64,000 nucleotides of DNA from the NCBI RefSeq assembly GCF_001642995.1, contig NZ_LOHS01000094.1, positions 27,831 through 91,830 on the forward strand, given 5' to 3'. Made by a program: the position numbers and the translations under genes. The notes beneath the pieces are model-generated. The model was given only the letters and a program-made list of their open reading frames with translations, ran no database searches and was not told where the DNA came from. The DNA is from Streptomyces jeddahensis. Its GTDB lineage: Bacteria > Actinomycetota > Actinomycetes > Streptomycetales > Streptomycetaceae. This document shows, piece after piece, positions 32,922 through 41,023 of this stretch; position 1 is the first letter of the stretch; each line of letters begins with the position of its first letter.

Positions 32922-32980
32922 GCTCCTTCGTTACGGCTCGCGACCATCGGAACCAGCGGACTGGCAAGCAGCAGACACAG

Positions 32981-32996
32981 GACTAAGCGCTTGCTC
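32981..32996. promoter_or_regulatory. AAGCGCTT palindrome upstream of acyl-CoA dehydrogenase
   Basis: CTAAGCGCTTGCTCAG contains a perfect 8-bp palindrome 64 bases ahead of the dehydrogenase start. Motifs of this form precede acyl-CoA dehydrogenase genes in several actinobacteria and suggest TetR-type control. Which regulator binds is unknown. Confidence 0.45.
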
Positions 32997-33059
32997 AGAC
33001 TCAGGTTACCGGCCAGTCACCGCGACAGTCCAGAGACGCACGTCACGTAGGAACGGGTC

Positions 33060-33656
33060 CTACGCCCCACTCCCCGCGGCCGCGAACGCCCCCCGCGCAA
33101 GCCGGTGCAGCAGCTGCGCCGTGGCCGCCCGCCCGGGCAGCGCACCCGGGCGGCTCAGATGCGGAGTCGAGTTCAGCAGCCCGAACACCGCGTGCACCGA
33201 GGCCCGCGCCGCCGGCTCGGCCAAGTCCGGATAGACCTGCCGGACGACCTCCACCCACAACTCGACGTACTGCCGCTGCAGCTGGCGCACCAGCTTGCGG
33301 TCGCTCTCCCGGAGGCGGTCCAGCTCGCGGTCGTGCAGGGTGATCAGAGGGCGGTCGTCGAGCGCGAAGTCGATGTGCCCCTCGATGAGGGAGTCGAGCA
33401 GCGCCTCGGGATCCCCGTCGGCCTCGGCGGCGCGCCGCTTACCGCCCGTCAGCAGCTGCCCGCTGATGCCTACGAGCAGCTCGGCGAGCATCGCGTCCTT
33501 GCCGGCGAAGTGGCGGTAGAGGCCGGGACCGCTGATGCCCACGGCGGCCCCTATCTCGTCGACGCCGACACCGTGGAAGCCGCGCTCGGCGAAGAGCCGG
33601 GCGGCCTCCTTGAGGATCTGCTCGCGCCGGGTGGGGGCGTCGGTTCTGGTGACCAT
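33060..33656 (-). CDS. TetR family regulator of the leucine/isovalerate operon (predicted)
   Basis: A 198-residue repressor with the TetR helix-turn-helix at residues 10-55 (RREQILKEAARLFAERGFHG, then ISGPGLYRHFAGKDAML) and a helical ligand-binding C-terminus. ATG 33656. It is divergent from the methylcrotonyl-CoA carboxylase operon at 33811, with two matching 16-bp operators in between, so autoregulation and repression of that operon are expected. By analogy with other acyl-CoA-sensing TetR proteins its ligand may be an isovaleryl or methylcrotonyl thioester; this is inference. Confidence 0.9.
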   Translation of the reverse strand: MVTRTDAPTRREQILKEAARLFAERGFHGVGVDEIGAAVGISGPGLYRHFAGKDAMLAELLVGISGQLLTGGKRRAAEADGDPEALLDSLIEGHIDFALDDRPLITLHDRELDRLRESDRKLVRQLQRQYVELWVEVVRQVYPDLAEPAARASVHAVFGLLNSTPHLSRPGALPGRAATAQLLHRLARGAFAAAGSGA

Positions 33657-33677
33657 GCAGATAATTCTAGACAGGGA

Positions 33678-33723
33678 GGTTAGCGGTCGTTAACCTGAGG
33701 GAAATGGTTAACGGTCATTAACT
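33678..33723. promoter_or_regulatory. two TetR operators in the divergent region
   Basis: GTTAGCGGTCGTTAAC (33679-33694) and GTTAACGGTCATTAAC (33707-33722) share the form GTTANCGGTCNTTAAC with centres 28 bases apart. They lie 23-67 bases from the tetR start and 88-132 bases from the carboxylase start. Paired near-identical sites beside a tetR gene strongly indicate its operator. Confidence 0.8.
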
Positions 33724-33810
33724 TCGGCCACGCGGCTCCAGCGCCTGCACAGGTGGGGCTGCCGGGACGGCCGACCGGCTTCATCGGTACGGGCAAGGGG
33801 GCTCGACGCG

Positions 33811-35442
33811 ATGTACGAGGCACCGGAGCTGACGAGCGCGGCAGATCCCGCGTCGGAGGCCTGGCGGGTCAACGAGGCGGCGCACCACGCCCTCGGCGAG
33901 GAGCTGCGCTCCCGGCTGGCCGAGGCCAGGCTCGGCGGGGGCGAGCGGGCCCGCGCCCGCCATGTGGCGCGCGGCAAGCTGCTGCCGCGCGACCGCGTGG
34001 ACACGCTCCTCGACCCGGGCTCGCCGTTCCTGGAGCTGGCCCCGCTGGCGGCGTTCGGGATGTACGGCGGGGACGCTCCGGCGGCGGGCGTGATCGCCGG
34101 GATCGGGCGGGTCTCGGGCCGCGAGTGCGTGATCGTCGCGAATGACGCGACGGTCAAGGGCGGCACGTACTACCCGATGACGGTGAAGAAGCACCTGCGC
34201 GCCCAGGAGGTGGCCCTGGAGAACCGCCTGCCCTGCGTCTACCTGGTGGATTCGGGCGGCGCCTTCCTGCCCATGCAGGACGAGGTCTTCCCGGACAGGG
34301 GGCACTTCGGGCGGATCTTCTACAACCAGGCGCGGATGTCGGGCGCGGGCATCCCGCAGATCGCGGCGGTGCTCGGTTCGTGCACGGCGGGCGGCGCGTA
34401 TGTGCCCGCGATGAGCGACGAGGCCGTGATCGTCCGCAATCAGGGCACGATCTTCCTGGGCGGCCCGCCGCTGGTGAAGGCGGCGACGGGCGAGGTCGTC
34501 ACGGCCGAGGAGCTGGGCGGCGGCGAGGTCCACGCGCGCGTCTCGGGTGTGACGGACCATCTGGCGGAGGACGACGCACACGCGCTGCGCATCGTGCGGA
34601 CCATCGTCTCGACCCTTCCCGCGCGCGGGGAGCTCCCTTGGGCGGTCGAGCCGGCCGTGGAGCCAAAGGTGGACCCGGCCGGGCTGTACGGGGCGGTGCC
34701 GGTGGACCCCCGCACCCCCTATGACGTGCGCGAGGTCATCGCGCGCGTGGTCGACGCCTCCCGCTTCGCCGAGTTCAAGGCGGAGTTCGGGCAGACGCTG
34801 GTGACCGGGTTCGCGCGGATCCACGGCCATCCGGTGGGGATCGTCGCCAACAACGGCATCCTGTTCTCCGAGTCCGCGCAGAAGGGCGCCCATTTCATCG
34901 AGCTGTGCGACCAGCGCGGCATCCCGCTGCTCTTCCTGCAGAACATCTCGGGCTTCATGGTCGGCCGGGACTACGAGGCGGGTGGCATCGCCAAGCACGG
35001 CGCCAAGATGGTCACGGCCGTGGCCTGCACGCGCGTCCCGAAGCTGACCGTGGTGATCGGCGGGTCGTACGGCGCGGGCAACTACTCGATGTGCGGACGG
35101 GCGTATTCGCCGCGGTTCCTGTGGATGTGGCCGGGCGCCAAGATCTCGGTGATGGGCGGCGAGCAGGCGGCCTCCGTGCTGGCGACCGTCAAGCGGGACC
35201 AGCTGGAGGCACGGGGCGAGGAGTGGCCCGCCGAGGACGAGGAGTCCTTCAAGGCCCCGATCCGTGCGCAGTACGAGTCGCAGGGGAATGCCTACTACGC
35301 GACGGCGCGGCTGTGGGACGACGGCGTGATCGACCCGCTGGAGACCCGGCAGGTGCTGGGGCTGGCCCTGACCGCCTGTGCCAACGCCCCGCTTCCCGAG
35401 AGGGACTCGACCGCCGCCGGCTTCGGCGTCTTCCGGATGTGA
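33811..35442 (+). CDS. methylcrotonyl-CoA carboxylase beta subunit (carboxyltransferase)
   Basis: A 543-residue carboxyltransferase with two crotonase-like halves. The acyl-CoA-binding half shows YLVDSGGAFLPMQDEVFPD near residue 145 and SCTAGGAYVPAMSDEAVIV near 190; the carboxybiotin half shows LFLQNISGFMVGRDYEAGG near 370 and VVIGGSYGAGNYSMCGRAY near 415. These oxyanion-hole glycines and the MCC-type FMVGRDYE segment favour 3-methylcrotonyl-CoA over propionyl-CoA. It converts methylcrotonyl-CoA to methylglutaconyl-CoA with the alpha subunit encoded 8 bases downstream. ATG 33811. It leads the operon controlled by the divergent TetR protein. Confidence 0.92.
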   Translation: MYEAPELTSAADPASEAWRVNEAAHHALGEELRSRLAEARLGGGERARARHVARGKLLPRDRVDTLLDPGSPFLELAPLAAFGMYGGDAPAAGVIAGIGRVSGRECVIVANDATVKGGTYYPMTVKKHLRAQEVALENRLPCVYLVDSGGAFLPMQDEVFPDRGHFGRIFYNQARMSGAGIPQIAAVLGSCTAGGAYVPAMSDEAVIVRNQGTIFLGGPPLVKAATGEVVTAEELGGGEVHARVSGVTDHLAEDDAHALRIVRTIVSTLPARGELPWAVEPAVEPKVDPAGLYGAVPVDPRTPYDVREVIARVVDASRFAEFKAEFGQTLVTGFARIHGHPVGIVANNGILFSESAQKGAHFIELCDQRGIPLLFLQNISGFMVGRDYEAGGIAKHGAKMVTAVACTRVPKLTVVIGGSYGAGNYSMCGRAYSPRFLWMWPGAKISVMGGEQAASVLATVKRDQLEARGEEWPAEDEESFKAPIRAQYESQGNAYYATARLWDDGVIDPLETRQVLGLALTACANAPLPERDSTAAGFGVFRM

Positions 35443-35450
35443 GGGTGGGA

Positions 35451-37553
35451 ATGTTCGACACGGTTCTTGTGGCCAACCGGGGCGAGATCGCCGTCCGCGT
35501 CATCCGCACGCTCCGCGCCCTCGGAGTGCGCTCGGTGGCGGTCTTCAGCGACGCGGACGCGGGCGCCCGGCACGTACGGGAGGCGGACACGGCCGTACGG
35601 ATCGGTCCGCCGCCCGCGGCGGAGAGCTATCTGTCGGTGGAGCGGCTGCTGGAGGCGGCGGCGCGGACCGGGGCACAGGCGGTCCACCCGGGATACGGAT
35701 TCCTCGCCGAGAACGCGGGCTTCGCGCGGGCCTGCGAGGACGCCGGTCTGGTCTTCATCGGGCCGTCGGCCTCCGCGATCGAGCTGATGGGCGACAAGAT
35801 CCGCGCCAAGGAGACCGTGCAGGCGGCCGGGGTGCCGGTCGTGCCCGGCTCGTCGGGCAGCGGCCTCACGGACGCCCAACTCGCCGAGGCCGCCCGCGAG
35901 ATCGGGCTGCCGGTACTGCTGAAGCCGTCGGCGGGCGGCGGCGGCAAGGGCATGCGTCTCACCCGCGTCGAGTCCGCGTTGCTGGACGAGATCGCGGCCG
36001 CCAGACGCGAGGCCCGCGCCTCCTTCGGTGACGACACGCTGCTCGTGGAGCGCTGGATCGACCGGCCCCGGCACATCGAGATCCAGGTCCTGGCGGACGC
36101 ACACGGCCATGTGATCCATCTCGGCGAGCGCGAGTGCTCGCTGCAGCGACGCCATCAGAAGATCATCGAGGAGGCGCCGTCCGTCCTCCTGGACGAGAAG
36201 ACCCGCGCGGCGATGGGCGAGGCGGCCGTCCAGGCGGCCCGGTCCTGCGGGTACCGGGGCGCGGGCACGGTCGAGTTCATCGTCCCGGGCGGCGACCCGT
36301 CCGCGTACTACTTCATGGAGATGAACACCCGGCTCCAGGTCGAGCACCCGGTGACGGAGCTGATCACGGGCCTGGACCTGGTCGAGTGGCAGCTGCGGAT
36401 CGCGGCGGGCGAGCATCTGCCCTACGCGCAGGAGGACATCAGGCTCGACGGGCATGCGATCGAGGCCCGTATCTGTGCCGAGGACCCGTCCCGCGGCTTC
36501 CTGCCCTCCGGCGGCACGGTCCTCGCACTGCACGAGCCCCAGGGCGACGGGGTGCGCACCGACTCGGGGCTCAGCGAGGGCACGGAGGTCGGCAGCCTCT
36601 ACGACCCGATGCTGTCGAAGGTCATCGCGCACGGACCCGACCGCGCCACGGCACTGCGCAGGCTGCGGGCCGCCCTGTCCGGCACGGTCACGCTGGGCGT
36701 GCAGACGAACGCCGGGTTCCTGCGCCGGCTGCTGGCCCATCCGGCCGTCGTCGAGGGCGACCTGGACACCGGGCTGGTGGAGCGCGAGATCGACGCACTC
36801 GTGGACCAGTCGGTGCCCGACGAGGTGTATGAGGCCGCGGCGGCGGTACGGCAGGCGGCGCTGGAGCCCGGGGGCGGAGGCTGGACCGACCCGTTCTCGG
36901 TGCCGAGCGGGTGGCGGCTCGGCAGTGCACCGGCCCCGGTCAGGCACTGGCTGCGGATCCCGGGCCTGGACCCCGTCGAGTACGTCGCCCGGGGCGCCCA
37001 CACCGTCGAGCCCGACCGCGTCACGGTCACGCTCGACGGCATCCGGCACCCCTTCCACCGGGCGGGCGACTGGCTGGGCCGCGACGGGGACGCCTGGCAC
37101 GTGCGGGACCACGACCCGGTGGCTGCCGCGCTCATCGGCGCGGCCCGCTCGGGAGCGGACTCCCTCACGGCACCCATGCCGGGCACGGTCACGGTGGTGA
37201 AGGTCGCCGTCGGCGACGAGGTGACCGCGGGCCAGAGCCTGCTGGTGGTCGAGGCGATGAAGATGGAGCACGTCATCTCCGCCCCGCACGCCGGCACCGT
37301 CGTGGAGCTGGACGTCACTCCCGGCTCGACCGTCGCCATGGACCAAGTGCTGGCCGTGGTCGACCCGCACGAGCTGCCTGATCACGGCCCGTCCGCCGAG
37401 GAACCGCCCCCGCCCGCGGCGCCGCCCGGGGCCACCGAGACGGGGCCCCTGGGCGACTCGTCCGCCCCCGAGAAGCCGCCCCAGACGTCATCGGCACCCG
37501 AGAAGTCACCCGCACCCCAGACGTCATCGGCTCCCGAGGAGGTGGCGCCATGA
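35451..37553 (+). CDS. methylcrotonyl-CoA carboxylase alpha subunit (biotin carboxylase-BCCP)
   Basis: A 700-residue biotin-dependent carboxylase subunit. The biotin carboxylase domain (1-445) has FDTVLVANRGEIAVRVIRT, the ATP-grasp glycine loop PSAGGGGKGM near 165 and FMEMNTRLQVEHPVTE near 285. A linker follows, then the BCCP domain with the biotinylated Lys in VVEAMKMEHV near 604. The last 50 residues are a Pro/Ser/Glu tail built from a duplicated 36-base unit and are unlike the family norm. ATG 35451 has GAGGGTGGGA upstream; the frame reads open far into the beta gene without homology. Its stop overlaps the next start (ATGA). Confidence 0.93.
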   Translation: MFDTVLVANRGEIAVRVIRTLRALGVRSVAVFSDADAGARHVREADTAVRIGPPPAAESYLSVERLLEAAARTGAQAVHPGYGFLAENAGFARACEDAGLVFIGPSASAIELMGDKIRAKETVQAAGVPVVPGSSGSGLTDAQLAEAAREIGLPVLLKPSAGGGGKGMRLTRVESALLDEIAAARREARASFGDDTLLVERWIDRPRHIEIQVLADAHGHVIHLGERECSLQRRHQKIIEEAPSVLLDEKTRAAMGEAAVQAARSCGYRGAGTVEFIVPGGDPSAYYFMEMNTRLQVEHPVTELITGLDLVEWQLRIAAGEHLPYAQEDIRLDGHAIEARICAEDPSRGFLPSGGTVLALHEPQGDGVRTDSGLSEGTEVGSLYDPMLSKVIAHGPDRATALRRLRAALSGTVTLGVQTNAGFLRRLLAHPAVVEGDLDTGLVEREIDALVDQSVPDEVYEAAAAVRQAALEPGGGGWTDPFSVPSGWRLGSAPAPVRHWLRIPGLDPVEYVARGAHTVEPDRVTVTLDGIRHPFHRAGDWLGRDGDAWHVRDHDPVAAALIGAARSGADSLTAPMPGTVTVVKVAVGDEVTAGQSLLVVEAMKMEHVISAPHAGTVVELDVTPGSTVAMDQVLAVVDPHELPDHGPSAEEPPPPAAPPGATETGPLGDSSAPEKPPQTSSAPEKSPAPQTSSAPEEVAP
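37479..37538 (+). repeat. 36-bp in-frame repeat in the carboxylase tail
   Basis: A 24-base block beginning CCCCAGACGTCATCGG occurs at 37479-37502 and 37515-37538 with one difference, a 36-base (12-codon) period. It encodes a repeated PQTSSAPE peptide after the biotin domain, so the tail grew by in-frame duplication. Confidence 0.85.
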
Positions 37554-38494
37554 CCGCAGCCGGACTGCCCATGGCCGTCCCGGCCCAGGACCTGCCCGCG
37601 CGGGTGCGGATCCACGAGGTCGGCGCGCGCGACGGGCTGCAGAACGAGAAGTCCGCCGTGCCCACCGAGATCAAGGCGGACTTCATCCGCCGGCTCGCGG
37701 AGTCGGGCCTCACCACCATCGAGGCGACCAGCTTCGTGCACCCGAAGTGGGTGCCCCAACTGGCCGACGCCGAGCAGCTGTTCCCTCGCGTACGGGACCT
37801 GGAAGGCGTCGCCCTGCCCGTGCTCGTGCCGAACGAGCGCGGCCTCGACCGGGCCCTCGCACTCGGCGCCCGCCGTATCGCCGTGTTCGCCAGCGCCACC
37901 GAGTCCTTCGCCAAGGCCAATCTGAACCGGACGGTGGACGAGTCCCTGGCCATGTTCGAGCCGGTCGTGGCCCGCGCGAAAGAGGAGAAGATCCACGTCC
38001 GGGGCTATCTGTCGATGTGCTTCGGCGACCCCTGGGAGGGCCCGGTGCCCATCGCCCAGGTCGTACGGGTCTGCCGCGCCCTGCTCGACATGGGGTGTCA
38101 CGAGCTGAGCCTCGGCGACACCATCGGCGTGGCCACACCGGGCCATGTGCAGGCACTGCTGGCCGCGCTGAACGAGTCCGGCGTGCCCACGGACGCGCTC
38201 GGTGTGCACTTCCACGACACCTACGGCCAGGCCCTCGCCAACACGCTGGCCGCGCTGCAGCACGGCGTCACCACCGTCGACGCCTCCGCGGGCGGCCTCG
38301 GCGGCTGCCCGTACGCGAAGAGCGCCACCGGGAACCTCGCCACCGAGGACCTGGTGTGGATGCTTCACGGCCTCGGGATCGAGACCGGGGTCGACCTCGG
38401 CCGTCTGGTCGCCACGAGCGTCTGGATGGCCGCCCACCTCAGCCGGCCCAGCCCGTCCCGGACGGTGCGCGCCCTCTCCCACAAGGAGTCCTAG
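37550..38494 (+). CDS. hydroxymethylglutaryl-CoA lyase
   Basis: A 314-residue TIM-barrel lyase that splits HMG-CoA to acetoacetate and acetyl-CoA, the last step of leucine degradation. The N-terminal RIHEVGARDGLQNEKSAVP (about residues 20-40) holds the catalytic Arg-Asp; SFVHPKWVPQLADA follows. Later motifs are SLGDTIGVATP near 190, HFHDTYGQALAN near 220 with metal-binding His residues, and the Cys loop GGLGGCPYAKSATGN near 250. ATG 37550 overlaps the biotin carboxylase stop. The gene end carries a local duplication that created a tiny frame before the next gene. Confidence 0.93.
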   Translation: MTAAGLPMAVPAQDLPARVRIHEVGARDGLQNEKSAVPTEIKADFIRRLAESGLTTIEATSFVHPKWVPQLADAEQLFPRVRDLEGVALPVLVPNERGLDRALALGARRIAVFASATESFAKANLNRTVDESLAMFEPVVARAKEEKIHVRGYLSMCFGDPWEGPVPIAQVVRVCRALLDMGCHELSLGDTIGVATPGHVQALLAALNESGVPTDALGVHFHDTYGQALANTLAALQHGVTTVDASAGGLGGCPYAKSATGNLATEDLVWMLHGLGIETGVDLGRLVATSVWMAAHLSRPSPSRTVRALSHKES

Positions 38495-38496
38495 CC

Positions 38497-38520
38497 ATGC
38501 TCAAGGAGTCCCAGCCATGA
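38497..38520 (+). other. seven-codon mini-frame MLKESQP created by duplication
   Basis: CAAGGAGTCC-T/C-AGCCATG is present twice, at 38482-38499 and 38502-38519. The first copy provides a ribosome site and ATG at 38497, from which seven codons run to a TGA at 38518-38520 that overlaps the ATG of the acyl-CoA dehydrogenase. It could be translated and couple translation between the two genes, or be inert. Confidence 0.5.
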
Positions 38521-39683
38521 CGATCGACCACCGGCTGTCACCGGAACACGAGGAACTCCGCCGCACGGTCGAGGAGTTCGCGCACGACGTCGTCGCCCCG
38601 AAGATCGGCGACTTCTACGAGCGGCACGAGTTCCCGTACGAGATCGTGCGGGAGATGGGCCGCATGGGCCTGTTCGGCCTGCCGTTCCCGGAGGAGTACG
38701 GCGGGATGGGCGGCGATTATCTGGCACTCGGCATCGCGCTCGAGGAGCTGGCCCGCGTCGACTCGTCCGTCGCCATCACACTCGAGGCGGGCGTCTCGCT
38801 GGGCGCGATGCCGGTTTTCCGCTACGGCACCGAGGCGCAGAAACAGGAGTGGCTGCCCCGGCTCTGCTCGGGCGAGATCCTGGGCGCCTTCGGGCTGACC
38901 GAGCCTGACGGCGGCTCGGACGCGAGCGCGACGCGCACCACGGCCGTCCTGGACAAGACGGCGGACGAATGGGTCATCAACGGCACGAAGTGCTTCATCA
39001 CCAACTCGGGGACGGACATCACGGGCCTGGTCACGGTCACCGCCGTCACCGGCCGCGCAGACGACGGCAAGCCGCTGATCTCGTCGATCATCGTGCCGTC
39101 GGGCACTCCGGGCTTCACGGTGGCACCGCCGTACTCGAAGGTCGGCTGGAACGCGTCGGACACCCGGGAGCTGTCGTTCGACGACGTACGGGTCCCGGCC
39201 GCGAACCTGCTGGGTGAACTCGGCCGCGGATACGCCCAGTTCCTGCGGATCCTCGACGAGGGCCGCATCGCCATCTCGGCGCTGGCGACGGGCCTGGCGC
39301 AGGGCTGCGTGGACGAGTCCGTCAAGTACGCGAAGGAGCGCCACGCCTTCGGGCGCCCGATCGGCGCCAACCAGGCCATCCAGTTCAAGATCGCCGACAT
39401 GGAGATGAAGGCCCACACGGCCCGGCTCGCCTGGCGGGACGCGGCATCGCGTCTGATCAGCGGCGAGCCGTTCAAGAAGGAGGCCGCCCTGGCCAAGCTC
39501 TACTCGTCGACGGTCGCCGTGGACAACGCCCGCGAGGCGACCCAGATCCACGGCGGCTACGGCTTCATGAACGATTATCCGGTGGCCCGTATGTGGCGGG
39601 ACTCCAAGATCCTGGAGATCGGCGAGGGGACGAGCGAGGTCCAGCGCTTGCTGATCGCCCGTGAGCTGGGGCTTGTGGGCTGA
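38517..39683 (+). CDS. acyl-CoA dehydrogenase, likely isovaleryl/branched short-chain
   Basis: A 388-residue flavoprotein. Motifs: AFGLTEPDGGSDASATRTTA near residue 125, CFITNSGTDITG near 165, QIHGGYGFMNDYPVARMWRD near 345 and the C-terminal ILEIGEGTSEVQR, whose Glu in EGT is the catalytic base of short- and medium-chain enzymes. Placed after MCC and HMG-CoA lyase it most likely dehydrogenates isovaleryl-CoA or related branched acyl-CoA; the S. coelicolor counterpart is, from memory, the broad short-chain enzyme AcdH. ATG 38517 follows AAGGAGTCC. A long upstream open frame lacks homology. Confidence 0.9.
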   Translation: MTIDHRLSPEHEELRRTVEEFAHDVVAPKIGDFYERHEFPYEIVREMGRMGLFGLPFPEEYGGMGGDYLALGIALEELARVDSSVAITLEAGVSLGAMPVFRYGTEAQKQEWLPRLCSGEILGAFGLTEPDGGSDASATRTTAVLDKTADEWVINGTKCFITNSGTDITGLVTVTAVTGRADDGKPLISSIIVPSGTPGFTVAPPYSKVGWNASDTRELSFDDVRVPAANLLGELGRGYAQFLRILDEGRIAISALATGLAQGCVDESVKYAKERHAFGRPIGANQAIQFKIADMEMKAHTARLAWRDAASRLISGEPFKKEAALAKLYSSTVAVDNAREATQIHGGYGFMNDYPVARMWRDSKILEIGEGTSEVQRLLIARELGLVG

Positions 39684-39709
39684 CACCGAGAGCCGGGCAC
39701 CCCGCCTGA

Positions 39710-39726
39710 GGCCGGGCACCCCGGCC
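39710..39726 (+). terminator. hairpin after acyl-CoA dehydrogenase
   Basis: GGCCGGG (39710-39716), loop CAC, CCCGGCC (39720-39726), 27 bases past the operon stop. A preceding copy of GCCGGGCACCCC lies at 39692, so the arm is locally duplicated. Confidence 0.6.
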
Positions 39727-39794
39727 GCTCATAGCCGACTGCCGGCGAGGCCGGGCTCACGGGACGGAAGCGCCCCCACCCTCTGGACAAGTAA

Positions 39795-39813
39795 TGAGGT
39801 TAGGCTAACCTAC
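39795..39813. promoter_or_regulatory. DmdR-type iron box upstream of desE
   Basis: TGAGGTTAGGCTAACCTAC matches the iron-box consensus TTAGGTTAGGCTAACCTAA at 17 of 19 positions and keeps the full core AGGTTAGGCTAACCT. DmdR1, a DtxR homologue, represses des genes at such sites when iron is sufficient. Confidence 0.9.
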
Positions 39814-39862
39814 CTTCGACCTTGTCCAGGGGCGCCATGCCCGTCACGAAAGCAGCCCATCC

Positions 39863-40909
39863 ATGCCCAACGCCCGTGCCTCCCACCTCTCCCGTCGCGG
39901 CATCCTCGCCGCAGGCGGCGCCCTCGGTATCGGCGCCCTGCTGACCGCTTGCGGCGACACCGACGCGAAGAGCGGCGGCTCGGACGCTTCAGCCGAGGCC
40001 ACGAAGTCCGGCCCCTGGACCTTCAAGGACGACCGCGGCGAGACGGTGAAGCTGGACAAGACCCCGGCGAACATCGTCGCGTTCACCGGTGTCGCGGCCG
40101 CCCTCTACGACTACGGCATCGAGGTCAAGGGCGTCTTCGGCCCGACCACGACCCAGGACGGCAGGGCCGACGTCCAGGCCGGCGACATGGACGTCAGCAA
40201 GCTGACCGTCATCGGCAACACCTGGGGCGAGTTCAACATCGAGAAGTACGCGGGCCTCTCCCCCGACGTGCTGATCTCCACGATGTTCGACGACGCGGGC
40301 ACCCTCTGGTACGTCCCCGAGGAGTCCGCGTCCAAGATCCTCAAGCTGGCCCCGAGCGTCGGCATCTCCGTCTACGACCGTCAGATGGACAAGCCGCTGC
40401 AGCGCATGTTCGCCCTGGCCGAGTCGCTCGGCGCCGACGTGACGTCGGAGAAGGTCACCGCGGCGAAGAAGCGCTTCGAGGACGCGGCCGCACGGCTCCG
40501 CAAGGCCGCCAAGGCGCACCCCGACATCAAGGTGCTGGCCGGTTCCGCAAGCCAGGACATCTTCTACGTCTCCGGCTCGAACCTCTCCATCGACCTGGAG
40601 TACTTCAAGGCGCTCGGCGTGAACATCGTCGAGCCGTCGGCGAAGGCCCTGAAGGCCAGCGGCGGCTGGTTCGAGAGCCTGAGCTGGGAGAACGTCGACA
40701 AGTACAAGGCCGACATCATCATCATGGACGACCGCACGCAGGCCATCCAGCCGGCCGACATCACCGAGGCGACCTGGAAGAAGCTGCCCGCCGTCAAGGC
40801 CGGCCAGGTCATCGCCCGTACGCCGGAGCCGATCCTGTCCTACGACAAGTGCGCGCCGATCCTCGAGAACCTCGCCGAGGCCATCGAGACGGCGAAGAAG
40901 GTCAGCTGA
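39863..40909 (+). CDS. desE: ferrioxamine-binding lipoprotein DesE
   Basis: A 348-residue siderophore-binding lipoprotein. The signal has a twin-arginine element (HLSRRGILAAGG) and lipobox LTAC with Cys near residue 30. The class III binding protein fold follows, with the first lobe around PANIVAFTGVAAALYDYGIE and the second around DIFYVSGSNLSIDLEYFKAL, joined by a long helix. It captures ferrioxamine outside the membrane for an ABC importer encoded elsewhere. An iron box lies 50 bases upstream. The gene is followed by desF in the same direction, as in the known desEF pair. Confidence 0.95.
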   Translation: MPNARASHLSRRGILAAGGALGIGALLTACGDTDAKSGGSDASAEATKSGPWTFKDDRGETVKLDKTPANIVAFTGVAAALYDYGIEVKGVFGPTTTQDGRADVQAGDMDVSKLTVIGNTWGEFNIEKYAGLSPDVLISTMFDDAGTLWYVPEESASKILKLAPSVGISVYDRQMDKPLQRMFALAESLGADVTSEKVTAAKKRFEDAAARLRKAAKAHPDIKVLAGSASQDIFYVSGSNLSIDLEYFKALGVNIVEPSAKALKASGGWFESLSWENVDKYKADIIIMDDRTQAIQPADITEATWKKLPAVKAGQVIARTPEPILSYDKCAPILENLAEAIETAKKVS

Positions 40910-41023
40910 CCGCCCGAGCCGACCGGTCAGCCGACACCGTCCGAAGGGCCGGCTGACCCACTCGGTCCGAGCAGTCCGACGAACACACCTCAATAGCCCT
41001 CATCGACGCTCCAGGAGCCAGAG

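Noticed and set aside
34905..35450. In-frame extension upstream of the biotin carboxylase
   Set aside because: It lies within the beta-subunit gene in another frame and has no family similarity; ATG 35451 gives the exact biotin carboxylase N-terminus.
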